Origin: Steromphala cineraria
Taxonomy: Eukaryota > Mollusca > Gastropoda > Trochida > Trochidae
Reading direction: 5' to 3'
Assembly (NCBI GenBank): GCA_916613615.1
Contig: OU744734.1
Coordinates: 35,718,801 to 35,782,800, forward strand
Length of the DNA: 64,000 bases
Made by a program: the position numbers and the translations under genes. Below are positions 21,690-34,794 of the stretch, in pieces (position 1 is the first letter of the stretch; each line of letters starts with the position of its first letter). The notes beneath the pieces were generated by a model. The model was not told where the DNA came from, searched no databases, and saw only the letters and a list, made by a program, of their open reading frames with translations.

Positions 21690-23190
21690 GTCTATGCTAT
21701 CTATGCTCATTTACTTGATCAACTTGAATGTTTTCAGCAAAACTTCTTGAAAAAAAAACCTGTCACATATTCTTTTGTATGATATATACGAAAACAAGCT
21801 AATAGCAAAAAGTTCTGTTTTTCTAAAATATCAAAGTTGACAAAAAAAAGTTGATTCAAATTTTGAGAGTAATCAGAATTTAAGTTTTGTGAAATCTGAC
21901 ATGTGTTATACATTATTCATTCAACTCGATCGAAATATCAAAAGTTCAATATTTGTTGATACCCTTGATTGACCTTTATTTTCCTAATAAGAATACTTCA
22001 AATTGATCAATCTCCTTTGGCGTCACAAACAGGTTCAACTGCACAAATCTTTGTCTGAGCTGAAGAAACCTATTATAGGATGTGTCCTATTCACAGTTTA
22101 CAGGTGCATTTGACAACATGTTGTTTTGTTACTAATGCGAGAACTAGAATAAAATGGAACTGGAGAAAGAGTTAAAAAAACTGTGTAATAAACATTGTCA
22201 CTTCTTGCATGCCTACCTGTGTACGGTTTGACACTCTGCGTGGTCTAACGCAATAACCATCATTCACCACGTGTTTCGACTGAATTCCTAATTTAAAGTC
22301 ATCGACTACTAGAAACTACACCATACATATAGAAAATAAAAATAATAATCCATAGATAATCTAAGCAAATGGAATATTTGTCCAGATGGTATTTTTATCG
22401 CTCATTGTTCACACTCTGAAGTTTACATATGTTACTGAATGTTGATTGGCATGGTCATGTGATCAAAGTTTCATCGATTCATTTCTCATGAAATCACACA
22501 AAAATTTGTTCATACTTGTGTGAACGTTTTCAAGAAATGTGAACGTTCACCGGAATTACTTTAATTCTCTGTCCAAAATCAAATCAAATGTTATTCATTA
22601 GTGTTTACCAATGGAAATTTAATCGTATCCGTATTCACCAAGTTATATATTTTGATGTGAAAAACAGTCATTTCATCATTTGCTTTAATCATTTGCTAAT
22701 AATTTGATACAAAATAGATCTGATCAAACAGAACAAGATGCATTTACAGTTGCTTGATAATCATTTTTACATTACGATCAATATCAGGTAGTGTATGGCG
22801 TAACAAAGACAGCGTTATAGTCACGATGTATACTCAAGAAATGAAAGTGTGTTGATAGAGTTGTTATTATAATTAAAATATCACTTAACCACTGTTGTTA
22901 ACATATTTTGATGAAGATACCCCTGCAAATGGCAGCCAACATGACACAACATTTATGCATAAGGTAGATAACTCTGATCTCCTTAGCTTGAGCGAAAAGA
23001 GTTTATCATAGTGTGCCCTTCATTTAGCTTATCTTAATGCAGTGTGTTCTCTACTGCACAATTCTGATAACATTTAGTTAATTCCCAAGTGGGATTATTT
23101 CTTTTCGCATGTCGAGTGTTACTTGTTCAAAGGTTAAAACCGGATTCATATGACTCCGCCGTTCCATTCCATATATGGTGGGAAATAATA

Positions 23191-23361
23191 AGAATTGAAA
23201 GTCAGTTTTTGTGTTTGCAGTGGAAAATGAACGACGTCAAAGCTACATTCCAACTCTGATGTAAACCCGCTCGCAAGCTCGCTGGGTTCACACGAGTCAG
23301 AAGGTAGCTTTGACATGTTTCTTTCATTTTTCACTGCAAACACACAAACTGACATTCAATG
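23191..23361. mobile_element. Palindromic MITE, copy B
   Basis: Counterpart of 19087-19261: attgaaagtcagtttttgtg at the left and aaactgacattcaat at the right, with long imperfect arms. Confidence 0.83.
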
Positions 23362-24167
23362 CTTAAATGAAATAACAAAAACAATATTTTATAGGAGTAT
23401 TTTCTGACTGTCTTAGCGGCTAAAAGGCAGAGTATAATGACACTACCCGCCTCATTGGCAAATGTTAAATAAACTGTCACCAAATAAAATAAATAAAATT
23501 TAGATCACTTGCCACTTGTAGTAGAGAACTAAGTTATTCTCAGGAGCCAATTATCCTGAACAAATGTGCTCTCTTACCTTGGTTATATATGCGGACACTT
23601 GTACAACAGTTATGGGCTTATTGGGTATTTATTATTTAATGGTTCATGGTTAATGTCAGAATTTATTTCATTTACTTTCTATCAACCCATTCTAAATCAT
23701 GATATTTCTTATATAAAGCGTCTTTAATCATCATGTTTATTTAGATGCTGATAGCATCAAAGTCAATTGTGAAATTAATGTAAAAAAACATTAATTTGAT
23801 TGAATTTTTATTTTATGTATATTTCAAAATTTTCCCTTATCGTTTTTTTAAAATTAATTCTGATAATGCAGGGATATTACTTAAGAATGAAAATCGAGCA
23901 TCAGTGTTTCTTCGTTGTTGTTCTTCTCAAATAGTAAAGAACCCTCAACTATGACATTTTGCTGGCAAGGATAAAATGTATTTAAAGTCACTTGAGTCTG
24001 TTTTTTTCTCTTTTATTTTTTGTAGTGTCATATCCGTGGGTGCTTGGATCACCTTTAAGTCTGAGGAATGAAGAACGTTGTCTTCAAACTTGTCGAGTCT
24101 TGTTTCTTTCTCAAGCTTCGTACATTGATTAAACAAGAAACTCCCGAGTCAAGGGTGACCTTTACAA

Positions 24168-24954
24168 GTTGTTTCAGCTGCGAACAGATTCAATGCTCAG
24201 TCAACGATTTTGTATTTGGCAAATATGCACATCAATGGACAAAATATCTTCAGACAATTTTCGATGAACATGTATTGAGTTTTATTTGGAAATTTCAAAA
24301 TCTTAAAAGCATCTTCTGGCTAAAATCAGTTATTAAAAGTAGATCAAAATATATCAACAATTGAAAACTCTTCAAAAGTAACTACATATAGTATTTTTTT
24401 TAAATAAATCGTTCAATATTCAAACTCCCTACATTGCAGTAACTTGTTGAAATTCCAAACTGGTTCAGGTTCAACTGCACAAATCACTCAAGATGAGTTC
24501 TGATTGGTCAATTCGATACGTGGGCTGACGAGACCCTCTGCTAGGCTTTTCTAGACTCAGTATGGGAGTGAAACGGATAATATTGAGGCTAGGTTTACTT
24601 AGACTGGCTCTCTAAAGAGATAAGCCAAACATTAATAAAGAGCAGAACCTACAATCTCTATGCCATTTAGACTGAAGACCTCGTAAGCTCCTTTGGTTAT
24701 ACCTCACGGCTATATTCTTTCTATTTTTCTATTTTCTATTAGAGCTCTTGTTCTCTGTTTATTTTTTAATACCCTTGCCAATGAGTTTTCAGTTCCTAGT
24801 TATTTTGTGTTAGATGGTATTCGTCTCGTGATATGTGGCCTTATGTTAAAGGCTGGATAAATTCAATATTACCATATTTGATCATTTCTTTGGTACCTAA
24901 TATGAGGATATTATTCATAAACTGTGATACTTGTTAAGGCAAATTTTAATGTAC
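24168..24954. other. No recognised features
   Basis: AT-rich DNA after the end of copy B. A 98-codon open frame overlapping the boundary (24068-24364) has no recognisable product. Confidence 0.45.
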
Positions 24955-25210
24955 TTCTAACATCAAAGAAGGTCAGCCTACACCCCACTGCTTTGTCTGG
25001 TTACAAATTGTTTCAAAGAATTTGCTGGAGGCACAAACTGCACACTCCCTTAGATCCAATAAGACCTCAAGCCCCCTATACCTCAGGCTGTTAAAAAAAT
25101 CGTTTTTTTTTCACTCACCCAGCTTATTGTATAATAGAAGAAAAGTGTTGACATTAAATGACCTCAGCGTATGTCATCTCGGTATTAAGATGTAAGGCAA
25201 TCAAAACAAA
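24955..25210 (-). repeat. Inverted paralogue of 10855-11110
   Basis: Minus-strand order of shared sequences matches 10855-11110 (catcaaagaag, tacaccccactg, caaattgtttcaaa on the plus strand here). Moderately diverged. Confidence 0.75.
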
Positions 25211-25319
25211 AGTTCAAACCAGAATATGTAATTCGTGACGTCCCAGTTTATCACAATGGACAAGCATTATCCAGATAAGCTGGTATAATCTATCTTCACA
25301 CAGACAACTTGAAATAACT

Positions 25320-28310
25320 GATAAACATTCAGCTGTCTGAAACCTGCACACAAAATTCAGAACGGCAAATTTGCTAATAATGTAAGTTTATTACAAAAAC
25401 ACAGCAACGATGAACAAGTTTATCCACACGATAAACAGCATATAGATATAGATATTTGAAAAATAAAAGCTAGGCGTTGCTGGGTGGAAATATCATTTTA
25501 ATGACCTTCCTGACATTTGAGTCTCTACATTGATCAAGTACAATATGATATAAACAGTAGAAGGTCAAACGTGAAGTAAACGAATATGATATAAACAGAC
25601 GACATTGGCTCTTGATATCATTTTAATAGTCTAACGTTTGAATAGAAACTTGGATTATACATATGTATTAGGGAAAAGGTATATGTGAGTGTATAAAGCT
25701 GATAGTTTCATGTATGAATCTAATTCTTAGCACGGTCAATAGTGATCTGTAATTTTGTTTGTCGAGGATAGCTAAGTTCATACATTCATGTTCACAAATA
25801 AGTTTCCAGTATGACAAACGCTAGACGATATCACATCAGTTTAAAGGGATTGTTGAATCCCATTTCAAACGTCAACAAGCTTTGCTTCGGGTCGTTCAAG
25901 ATCATAGATTGAAACTATTGTTTTCTTAATCTATTCTCCATCTCATCCAAAACATGCTTAATGGGGTTGAAATCTGCCAATATTAAAGTAAATACTCAAA
26001 ACCTAATTCTCAGCATAGGCGGACTAGCCGCCGACGGCCGTATAAATTGTGACGTCATAGGCGAACTGTAACCTCAAAGTATTGTTTATAACATGAGGTC
26101 ACAATGAAAAAGTCATATTTGCTCTAGGGCAACATATGAAAAATATGAACTTCGAAATGACTGGCCTCGTAGGTAATAAAAGATCATCTGGAGATATGCA
26201 TTGCATTATGTCATTAATAATATGTAATAAACAATGTGATTTTTTGGTAAGAGCTTGATCAAAAATCTTCTAAACATATTTGTACTTTGCCTTTTCCTTA
26301 AAGACTTGATTCCAACAAAACAATTAATAGCAATGCAAAACACATTCATAGGACACCATCTTGATAAATAAGATAGTTATTATATAGTAAAATCCAAATA
26401 CACAATTAACGATGACGTTAGTAATTGTATGTTCATATTTGACTGCGCCAAATTTTAGAGGGTGGTGTAATTCGTATTAAGAATTATAGTTTTTTAAAGT
26501 TTTAGCAACAAAACATTTCAATGCAACGCCCAACACATTCATCGGACAAAATCGTGATGGTGAGTCATTGTTTTACACCGCTTGGACAATATTTTGGCTG
26601 TTAGCTGCGTTAACATCGTGATAAAGAAGGAAGTAATTATAAGGTTAAATCGAAAATAGACAAATAGTGATGACGTTAATTGTTTTTGGTTCGTATTTAA
26701 TTACGGCAAGATTTAGAGGATGTTTTTACTAATATTAAAAATTAGAATTAGATACTTTGTTGTAGGTCAAAATACTAAATAGACCTTAGTATGAATGTAC
26801 CTTTAATAATGTATCTTTAAAGGGCATCACCTCACTTATGTTTAACACAAGTTTACCTCTAAGTATTAAATCGTGATATAAAGACACTGAATTTCTTAAT
26901 TATATATCGTCTTAGCTCGCCTCTTTCAGGTAAAACGATTACTCTTCTTTTTACTCATAATTCTGATTTTTGTAAGTAAAAAAATTACTTAAGCGATAAT
27001 CACAGGTTTTCAATATTTTATTTGAAATCACGAATTTCCTCTTTTAGTATAAAAGGTATGGTGTATCCTTTTTTGTCAAACCTTTACAAAAAGTTGTCTT
27101 AAATTCATGTTGCGTAAGAGAGTGCCCAAGAAAATATCATATATTGTTATCTTATAAGTATATGTCAAACCTAAGAATCATAATAAATATTCTTAGACGT
27201 CTATGAACACTAACTCCTTGATAAGGTTACGATGTGTCTGTCAACTCGATCACTGTCATATTCATACTGTTAGTGACTACAGAAAACATCTTGTATAATG
27301 AATTAACTAGAAGGTCAAATCAAGACAGAGTATAACCAGAATATGAGTTTGTCTTTTTTTATTTTTAATCACGTTGTGCTTTACAAAAACCTAAGGTGAC
27401 GTCTTTAATTGTAAAATAAAGTACATTCATTCATTTCTTTATATTCAAGTCAGAAATGGTTGCAATTGGCGATTGGCACTTTTGGTAATTGAGATCATTT
27501 GTGTAACGTTTCACCAAATGCCTGAGGCAAGAATTTATTTAATTTGGAGCTAGGCATGAGAGGTAGTATCCTGAACTAAGATCATTTGCCCTCAAAAAGG
27601 GGGATAGCTTTAAATTTTTTCAAATAGTTAAAATATGAAATAAAAACAGAATATAATTTGACTAAAATGTTTCATATTTTAAATCTAAGGTAAACGTGTA
27701 CCAGTGAATAAATGTAATCAAAATGTAGTAACTCTACTCACATATAGAAAATCTGAGCAAGTTGTGCTATTTGTAGGATAGATGAAATATTTTCACATTT
27801 TAGCACACCATTCCAAAATTCAGGTCATTGGATGTTAATAATGTACAAAGACTTTTAAGTCTTGTGTCAACCATTGTGTAGGGTTGTTCTATTTTTGTTG
27901 TATTCTATTTATTTATCACCTAATGGCGTTTCCTCTTACAGTTTTGATATTTGATAAAACTCGGATACTATACGACCTCGAGGTGAAAAGATTGTGTTGT
28001 ACAAGTTATAATAATGCAAAAAAACAAATACCTAGCTATCAAAGCAGTTCACAACGTTTCGTCTGTCAACTCGATGCTGTCATATGCATACTGTAGGTGA
28101 CCATACATATAACGAAGCATATATCGTATATATATTATATAAGTTTACGAAAGGTCAAATCAAGACAGTATAACCAGTGATTTATTTCAACATATTGCTG
28201 CCTTACAAAAACCTTATCAAGTCAAAAATGGTTGCAATGGGCGAGTGTGACTTTTGGTAATTGAGATCATTTTGTAACGTTTCACTCTGTGCCTGAGTCA
28301 AGAAGAAATA
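25320..28310 (+). repeat. Diverged third copy of the A/B-type region, with an internal duplication
   Basis: 25320-25660 matches 11615-11930. Two segments, 27230-27570 and 28050-28310, both match the part of A at 12340-12600 and of B at 20280-20530 (gtctgtcaactcgat, tactgt..gtgac, atggttgcaat.ggcga, aattgagatcatt). So the module occurs four times in the window. A two-unit degenerate repeat at about 26325-26760 shares acacattcat.ggaca and gatgacgtta. No gene recognised. Confidence 0.6.
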
Positions 28311-28690
28311 CATAAAGTGGAAGTTAATGATTATAACAAACAGTACCTCATCATAATTTGTCATTCCTTCACACAATTCACACAGAAATGACCGCATAAC
28401 GTTTTGCTTGACATTATATTCTACAATTACGGGTATTCAGGATGTGTTATTATATATCTTGCATAAAATAATTTTTTGATAAACCATTATTCTAACAAAT
28501 TTCTAAAAAAGATCACATGTTCTTCGCTGACTTTCATCTCAAATTTTCTCAGCTTTCTCTGGACGGTTTCAGCAGAGCTGAGTTCTATACCATGTCAACA
28601 AAATATTGTGTAACACGTTATTTTTGGAAAAAAGTTTAAGTCTGCTTTGATATCTGCTTCAAGATGTATTTGAAGATATATATATTGCTT

Positions 28691-29033
28691 TTAAAGGGGC
28701 AGTAGCACGTTTTTATTGGGGATATAAGCTGATGTCGGGAAAATGAAAATTAATGGTTACAATTGAAAGACAATGTATTTAAACTAAATGGAGCAGTAAT
28801 AATTCAAATATATATCGTAAAGTTAAGCTATGCGATTCCTTTTTCGTACACAAAATGAATTAAAGGTGTTCACACAAAATGGCCGCCAATGGATTTTATG
28901 TGAATCTTCATACTTTGTCTCCCGACTATGGATGATTGGCTTGTGTAATGAGATTTTTGACACTGTCAAAATAATATATTTAACGTTAATTTACAGTTAT
29001 CAGTGAAAAAAAAAAGTGCTACTGCCCGTTTAA
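28691..29033 (+). mobile_element. TTAA-flanked MITE (family M2), copy 2
   Basis: Flanked by TTAA on both sides (28691-28694, 29030-29033). Ends are aggggcagtagcacgttttt and agtgctactgcccgt. The interior matches copy 1. Confidence 0.9.
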
Positions 29034-29453
29034 AGGCACTTGATTAATGATGATTTCATTTTAAGCACAATCACTGTCATCTTCCAAGTTTTAGTGACCT
29101 TTTGAATTGTTTGAGATTGTTAAATTTTTAATCATTCTTACGAGAATTGTTCTAAAAAATATATTCATTAAAATCTCTTAATGAAGGATCATCTGTTGAT
29201 ATATTTAAAATATCCTTAAATATAGAATTTCCTCATTGACTTACTATTTCTAAGAATGCATTTAAAAAAGAAGAAAGACTTTGAAATTGAATTCTTTTCC
29301 TATGGCTATTTGTTCTATTCTCTTAAACAACACAATACCTCTCTGGTTGCAATGAAGCTCAGATTTCATTGAAAATCTTTTGATGAAATTAAGAATTTCT
29401 TCCTTGAATAGCCTCCGGGCCAGGAATTCTTGCAAGTGCTGAAGATGATTTTT
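29034..29453. other. No recognised features
   Basis: AT-rich spacer between the M2 MITE and the H1 array. Confidence 0.5.
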
Positions 29454-29606
29454 AAGGATTCAGCTTGAAAAGCTGAATCCTTATTGTTATTGGCGTGTTT
29501 ATTAAGGATTCAGCCATAAGGCTGAATCCTTATTGTTATTGGCGTGTTTATTATTAAGGATTCAGCCATAAAGGCTGAATCCTTATTGTTATTGGCGTGT
29601 TTATTA

Positions 29607-29638
<32 letters not shown>

Positions 29639-31233
29639 CCACGATTTTTGTGGTCAACTTTCAGCCCAAACGGCTGATGCTATCAAAGCCAAATTTCACA
29701 GGCTGGTAGACCTTGTTGTGGAATGGCGACAATAAGCTTTTGGGCCAAATCGATCAATACATTAAAGGTGCAGTTCGATTCCAAAATCGAAAATTTAACA
29801 TTGATTTTTTTTTCAAAATGCACTTAGAGACGTAATTTTTTTTTCAAAAGATGCGCAATCAAAAATGTTGCAAAAAACGAAATCATGACAAATTCGTAGG
29901 TCACGTGGTTTGGCCGCCATCTTGCTTTTAGTGCATTTTTTACCGATTCTGACCCCACCCACCTTTGAAAATGTTCTTCTCTGAAGATACTTGCACTAGA
30001 GAGCTGAAATTTATACTCAATGTAGCTGAAGCATTGTACTTCATAATTTGACTTCTACAAAGTCCTTACGTCAATACTTTTCTTGCTGTGATTTTTCAAA
30101 TTTGACCAAAATCTAAAAATCGCAAAATTCAAGGGCAGATAACTCAAAACCCAGACCATAGAAGTTTATGATTTTTGCATGAGAGTTAGATATTGGCAAG
30201 GTCTTTGGGATAAAAGAATAAAATCGCTCGCGAACAGTCATTTCCGGTCAGGGTCAGAGGTCAAACTTTGCATTTTGGACATGTGGTGTTTTGGTGGGTA
30301 TGTTTGAAATATCGTAGCGAATCAAAGGCGTACGATAACTCTTTGTTCTATACATCATATGAAAGCCAAAAGTCTATAGATTTTTTTAAAATTTAACAGT
30401 AAATTTCTATATTTGTTTTACATTGAGTTACGGCCCTTTGAATATTGTCAATTCTGCTTTCGTTTTGAATGCAAACGATATAGGTATGTTTAAAAAATCG
30501 TTACTCATCAGTGACAGGAGACAAATCATTGTTCCATATATCATTAGAAAGCCAAAAGATCATACAATCTGCGATAAATCTCATCAAAATTAGATTAAAC
30601 ATTAACATTGAAATTCGGAGCATTTAAATATGGTCAATCCTATTTGCGTTTTAACTGATTCTCATATAAGAATGATTGAAAAATTGTACTTCATTGGCAA
30701 TAAAACACTAGGAAAACATACTATACATCGATGGCTACGCTTGTTGAAGACAAAAACCTTTTGTGTAGTACTTCATTATAAAATTGTTCACAGTAAATGA
30801 CTCCTAAGCTAAATTATCTAATTTTTTTAGATAAAGCTTCATATTTGCGGCAGATGTCGCATCGCTCACCGTTTCTTTACTTTTCCATGCTCATAAAGAA
30901 ATAATGTATGCAAATAAAGACAAATCTCTCCTCTTAACAATGGTAAAATCAATTTTGAAATGTCTCTAATGGTTCGGCAGATAGGAATGCTGCACGGTGA
31001 GTGCCGTCGGTTAATTTTGGGGAAAAAATAGAAAAACTTTACACTGATAGATCACATTGTCAATTAAACTCTTTGTTTGGGACTGGCAATAAATTGTCTG
31101 AGTGCGTCTCATACACTTTGATAGCCTTTGTGGTCAAGATTTAGTTTCAAGACCAAAGGCACGGGTGGGTGCGTAGGTAGGTACAAGCAAGTGTACCTTC
31201 CCTTAATTGAAAAGGGCATAATGACGGCCACTA

Positions 31234-31500
31234 TCAGCTCTTGGGCTCTTGGTCATTAGATAAAGGGAGGCTGTCCTGATTCCTGCCTAAATGCTCGGCA
31301 GATTCCACTCGCCAGGGTGTGACGTCCTCGATTAACTCTCTTTTCCAAAATGCCTGTCGTCCTCCTGAACTTTGAAATATGCATTTCCTCCCGGCCGCAT
31401 GTTCTACACTTTGTGCTTGTAGACATTTCATGCAAACACGCTGTCCAGTCATGTACATTCGATTTTGGTCACTAAATCCTTGCATTTCGCCACTGGACAC
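31234..31500 (-). pseudogene. Captured Cys-rich ORF remnant in H1 unit 0
   Basis: Minus-strand frame of 88 codons with GFSDQNRMYMTGQRVCMKCL, homologous to the ORFs at 49484-49729, 51581-51826 and 53684-53929. A small indel near 31423 shifts the frame, so the second Cys pair is lost here. Possibly a host exon captured by the element and since decayed. Confidence 0.4.
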
Positions 31501-31762
31501 AGGAAGACGTAGCCACTACGTTCTGTTACTAAAAATAGCGCCAGCCTCGCTGGACATCGTATTTTCCACCTAAAACAACACCAAAGAGCTCGAAATGGTC
31601 AAAAGCACGCTCTGACCTCAAACAACACATCAGAAAGCTCAAAACGACCAAAAGCAACATCCAAACACAACTACGTCAATGAACTCCTTCTTGGATGCGA
31701 GATTTCTTGTTTTGCCTTCATGAACCCAAAGTCTTAGTGCTAAAATTCTATTTAATTCTCAG

Positions 31763-31850
31763 CTATCTCCGTGGTCTCGAGGTAGAGCCTTTGCCTCTGA
31801 ATCCAAAGTGCTAACTTTTAGGGTTCAAATCCCGTTCAGCCAACAAACTT
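31763..31850 (+). repeat. tRNA-like Pol III promoter segment (SINE head)
   Basis: A-box-like gtggtctcgaggtagagc and B box gggttcaaatccc with tRNA-like spacing. Acceptor and T stems do not pair properly, so it is a tRNA-derived SINE head or a tRNA pseudogene, not a functional tRNA. It is unique to unit 0 of the array. Confidence 0.55.
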
Positions 31851-32207
31851 TTGCAGATTGAACTTGTTATTCTTTTACTTAGGTAGAACATATTTTGGTC
31901 ACATTACAGCTAAATGGCATGAAATATCTTTTTTTTTATGCATTATGATTTTCGATTCGAATTTGAAATTAATGTTTATCAATGTACATACACAACTACA
32001 GGCTTAAACGTTGAGTATCAAGTGAAATGTGGTCATTTCGATAACGTGTTAGTTACCTACTACCTCTTAGACAAAAAGTCTGTACATTAAGAATACTGCT
32101 AAAATCGCTAGAAATTGATTTTCGACCTAAAACAATGCATCAAAAGGCTTGAAATGGAGCTCATATAGTTGGCTGAATCCTGTCATCGTTGCTTTGCAAC
32201 TATATTT

Positions 32208-33327
32208 AAGGATTCAGCCATAAGGCTGAATCCTTATTGTTATTGGCGTGTTTCTTTTTATTATTATTATTCCACGATTTTTGTGGTCAACTTTCAGCCC
32301 AAACGGCTGATGCTATCGAAGCCAAATTTCACATGCTGGTAGACCTTGTTGTGGAATGGCGACAATAAGCTTTTGGGCCAAATCGGTCCATACATTAAAG
32401 GTCCAGTTCGAATCCAAAGTCGAAAATTTAACATTGATTTTTTTTTCAAAATGCACTTAGAGACTTGAAATTTTTTTTAAAAGATGCGCAATCAAAAATG
32501 CTGCAAAAAACTAAATCATGGCAAATACGTAGGTCACGTGGTTTGGCCGCCATCTTGGATTTAGTGCATTTTTGACCATTTCTGACCCCGCCCACCTTTG
32601 ACAATCTTCTCCTCTGAAGATACTTGCACTAGAGAGCTGAAATTTATACTCAATGTAGCTGAAGCATTGTAGTTCTGAATTTGACTTCTACAAAGTTCTA
32701 ACTTTAATACTTTTCTTGCTGTGATTTTACAAAGTTGACCAAAATGTAAAAATCGCAAATTTCAAGGGCAGATAACTCAAAACCCAGACCATAGAATTTT
32801 ATGATTTTTGCATGAGAGTTAGACATTGGCAAGCCCTTTAAGATAAAAGAATAAAATCGCTCGCGAACAGTCATTTCCGGTCACGAGGAGGGGTCAAACT
32901 TCGCATTTTGGAAATTTTGCTTTTACCGTTGCCGACCCCACCCGCCTTTGACAATCTTCTTCTCTGAAGACACTTGCACTAAAGAGCTGAAATTTAGACT
33001 CAATGTAGCTGAAGCATTGTAGTTCTTAATGTGACTTCTAGAAAGTCCTAACGTTAATACTTTTTCTGCTGTGACCATTCAAAGTTGAGCAACTTCTAGA
33101 AATCGTAAATTTCAAGGGCAGATAACTCAAAAACCTAGCCAGGGAATTTGATAATTTTTGCATGAGAGTTAGACATTGGCAAGGTCTTTAAGATAAAAGA
33201 ACAAAATCGCTAATTTTTTTTTCTCGAAAAAAATGGCTTGGAAAAAAAAGCACTTTTTTCGATTTTATTTGATAAAAATCCTTCCCAAGGGCAGGGCAAC
33301 ACCGCAAATGGCCAATGAAGTCTGGAC

Positions 33328-33363
<36 letters not shown>

Positions 33364-34759
33364 ATTTTCAAGTATATTTCTTCTTCCTTTGTCCTCTGTC
33401 CCCTTCTCTCCCTTTATCCCTGCAGTCTGACTACTTGTCTGTCAGCTCTGAGAATTTCAGGCAGATATCAATTCAAGTTTTCGAGTTATGTGCACTTGAA
33501 ATGGTAGGTATGGAAAAAAAGGACCTCAAAACAGCTTTTCCCCCCCTCAAAAAATAAATCATGCCAAAGTTGCTACAAATGGCCTCAAGCACTCATATAT
33601 TTGGCTGAATCCTGTCATCGTCGCTTTGCGACTATATTTAAGGATTCAGCCATAAGGCTGAATCCTTATTGTTATTGGCGTGTTTCTTTTTATTATTATT
33701 ATTCCACGATTTTTGTGGTCAACTTTCAGCCCAAACGGCTGATGCTATCGAAGCCAAATTTCACATGCTGGTAGACCTTGTTGTGGAATGGCGACAATAA
33801 GCTTTTGGGCCAAATCGGTCCATACATTAAAGGTCCAGTTCGAATCCAAAGTCGAAAATTTAACATTGATTTTTTTTTCAAAATGCACTTAGAGACTTGA
33901 AATTTTTTTTAAAAGATGCGCAATCAAAAATGCTGCAAAAAACTAAATCATGGCAAATACGTAGGTCACGTGGTTTGGCCGCCATCTTGGATTTAGTGCA
34001 TTTTTGACCATTTCTGACCCCGCCCACCTTTGACAATCTTCTCCTCTGAAGATACTTGCACTAGAGAGCTGAAATTTATACTCAATGTAGCTGAAGCATT
34101 GTAGTTCTGAATTTGACTTCTACAAAGTTCTAACTTTAATACTTTTCTTGCTGTGATTTTACAAAGTTGACCAAAATGTAAAAATCGCAAATTTCAAGGG
34201 CAGATAACTCAAAACCCAGACCATAGAATTTTATGATTTTTGCATGAGAGTTAGACATTGGCAAGCCCTTTAAGATAAAAGAATAAAATCGCTCGCGAAC
34301 AGTCATTTCCGGTCACGAGGAGGGGTCAAACTTCGCATTTTGGAAATTTTGCTTTTACCGTTGCCGACCCCACCCGCCTTTGACAATCTTCTTCTCTGAA
34401 GACACTTGCACTAAAGAGCTGAAATTTAGACTCAATGTAGCTGAAGCATTGTAGTTCTTAATGTGACTTCTAGAAAGTCCTAACGTTAATACTTTTTCTG
34501 CTGTGACCATTCAAAGTTGAGCAACTTCTAGAAATCGTAAATTTCAAGGGCAGATAACTCAAAAACCTAGCCAGGGAATTTGATAATTTTTGCATGAGAG
34601 TTAGACATTGGCAAGGTCTTTAAGATAAAAGAACAAAATCGCTAATTTTTTTTTCTCGAAAAAAATGGCTTGGAAAAAAAAGCACTTTTTTCGATTTTAT
34701 TTGATAAAAATCCTTCCCAAGGGCAGGGCAACACCGCAAATGGCCAATGAAGTCTGGAC

Positions 34760-34794
<35 letters not shown>

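Larger units (their letters stand above)
20091..24167 (+). repeat. Segmental duplication, copy B
   Basis: Direct repeat of copy A without H3 and H4. It carries two local additions: a SINE (20528-21015) and a 49-bp duplication (21596-21689). It ends at ggtgacctttacaag, matching the end of A (gattgaccttaacaag). Because A and B hold different insertions, each dates and delimits the insertions in the other. Confidence 0.88.
29454..32207 (+). mobile_element. H1 unit 0 (long type, triple 5' end)
   Basis: Begins with three successive 5' modules (29454, 29504, 29556), each a palindrome plus ttattggcgtgttt. The body matches the long units at 47861-54107 up to about 31600, then has a private 600-bp region including a tRNA-like SINE head. 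Its 3' hairpin is gttgc-ttt-gcaac (32188-32200), a compensated variant of the usual stem. Confidence 0.85.

Noticed and set aside
29544..29735. Leu-rich membrane ORF
   Set aside because: It is the (TTA)n tract of H1 translated; no gene.
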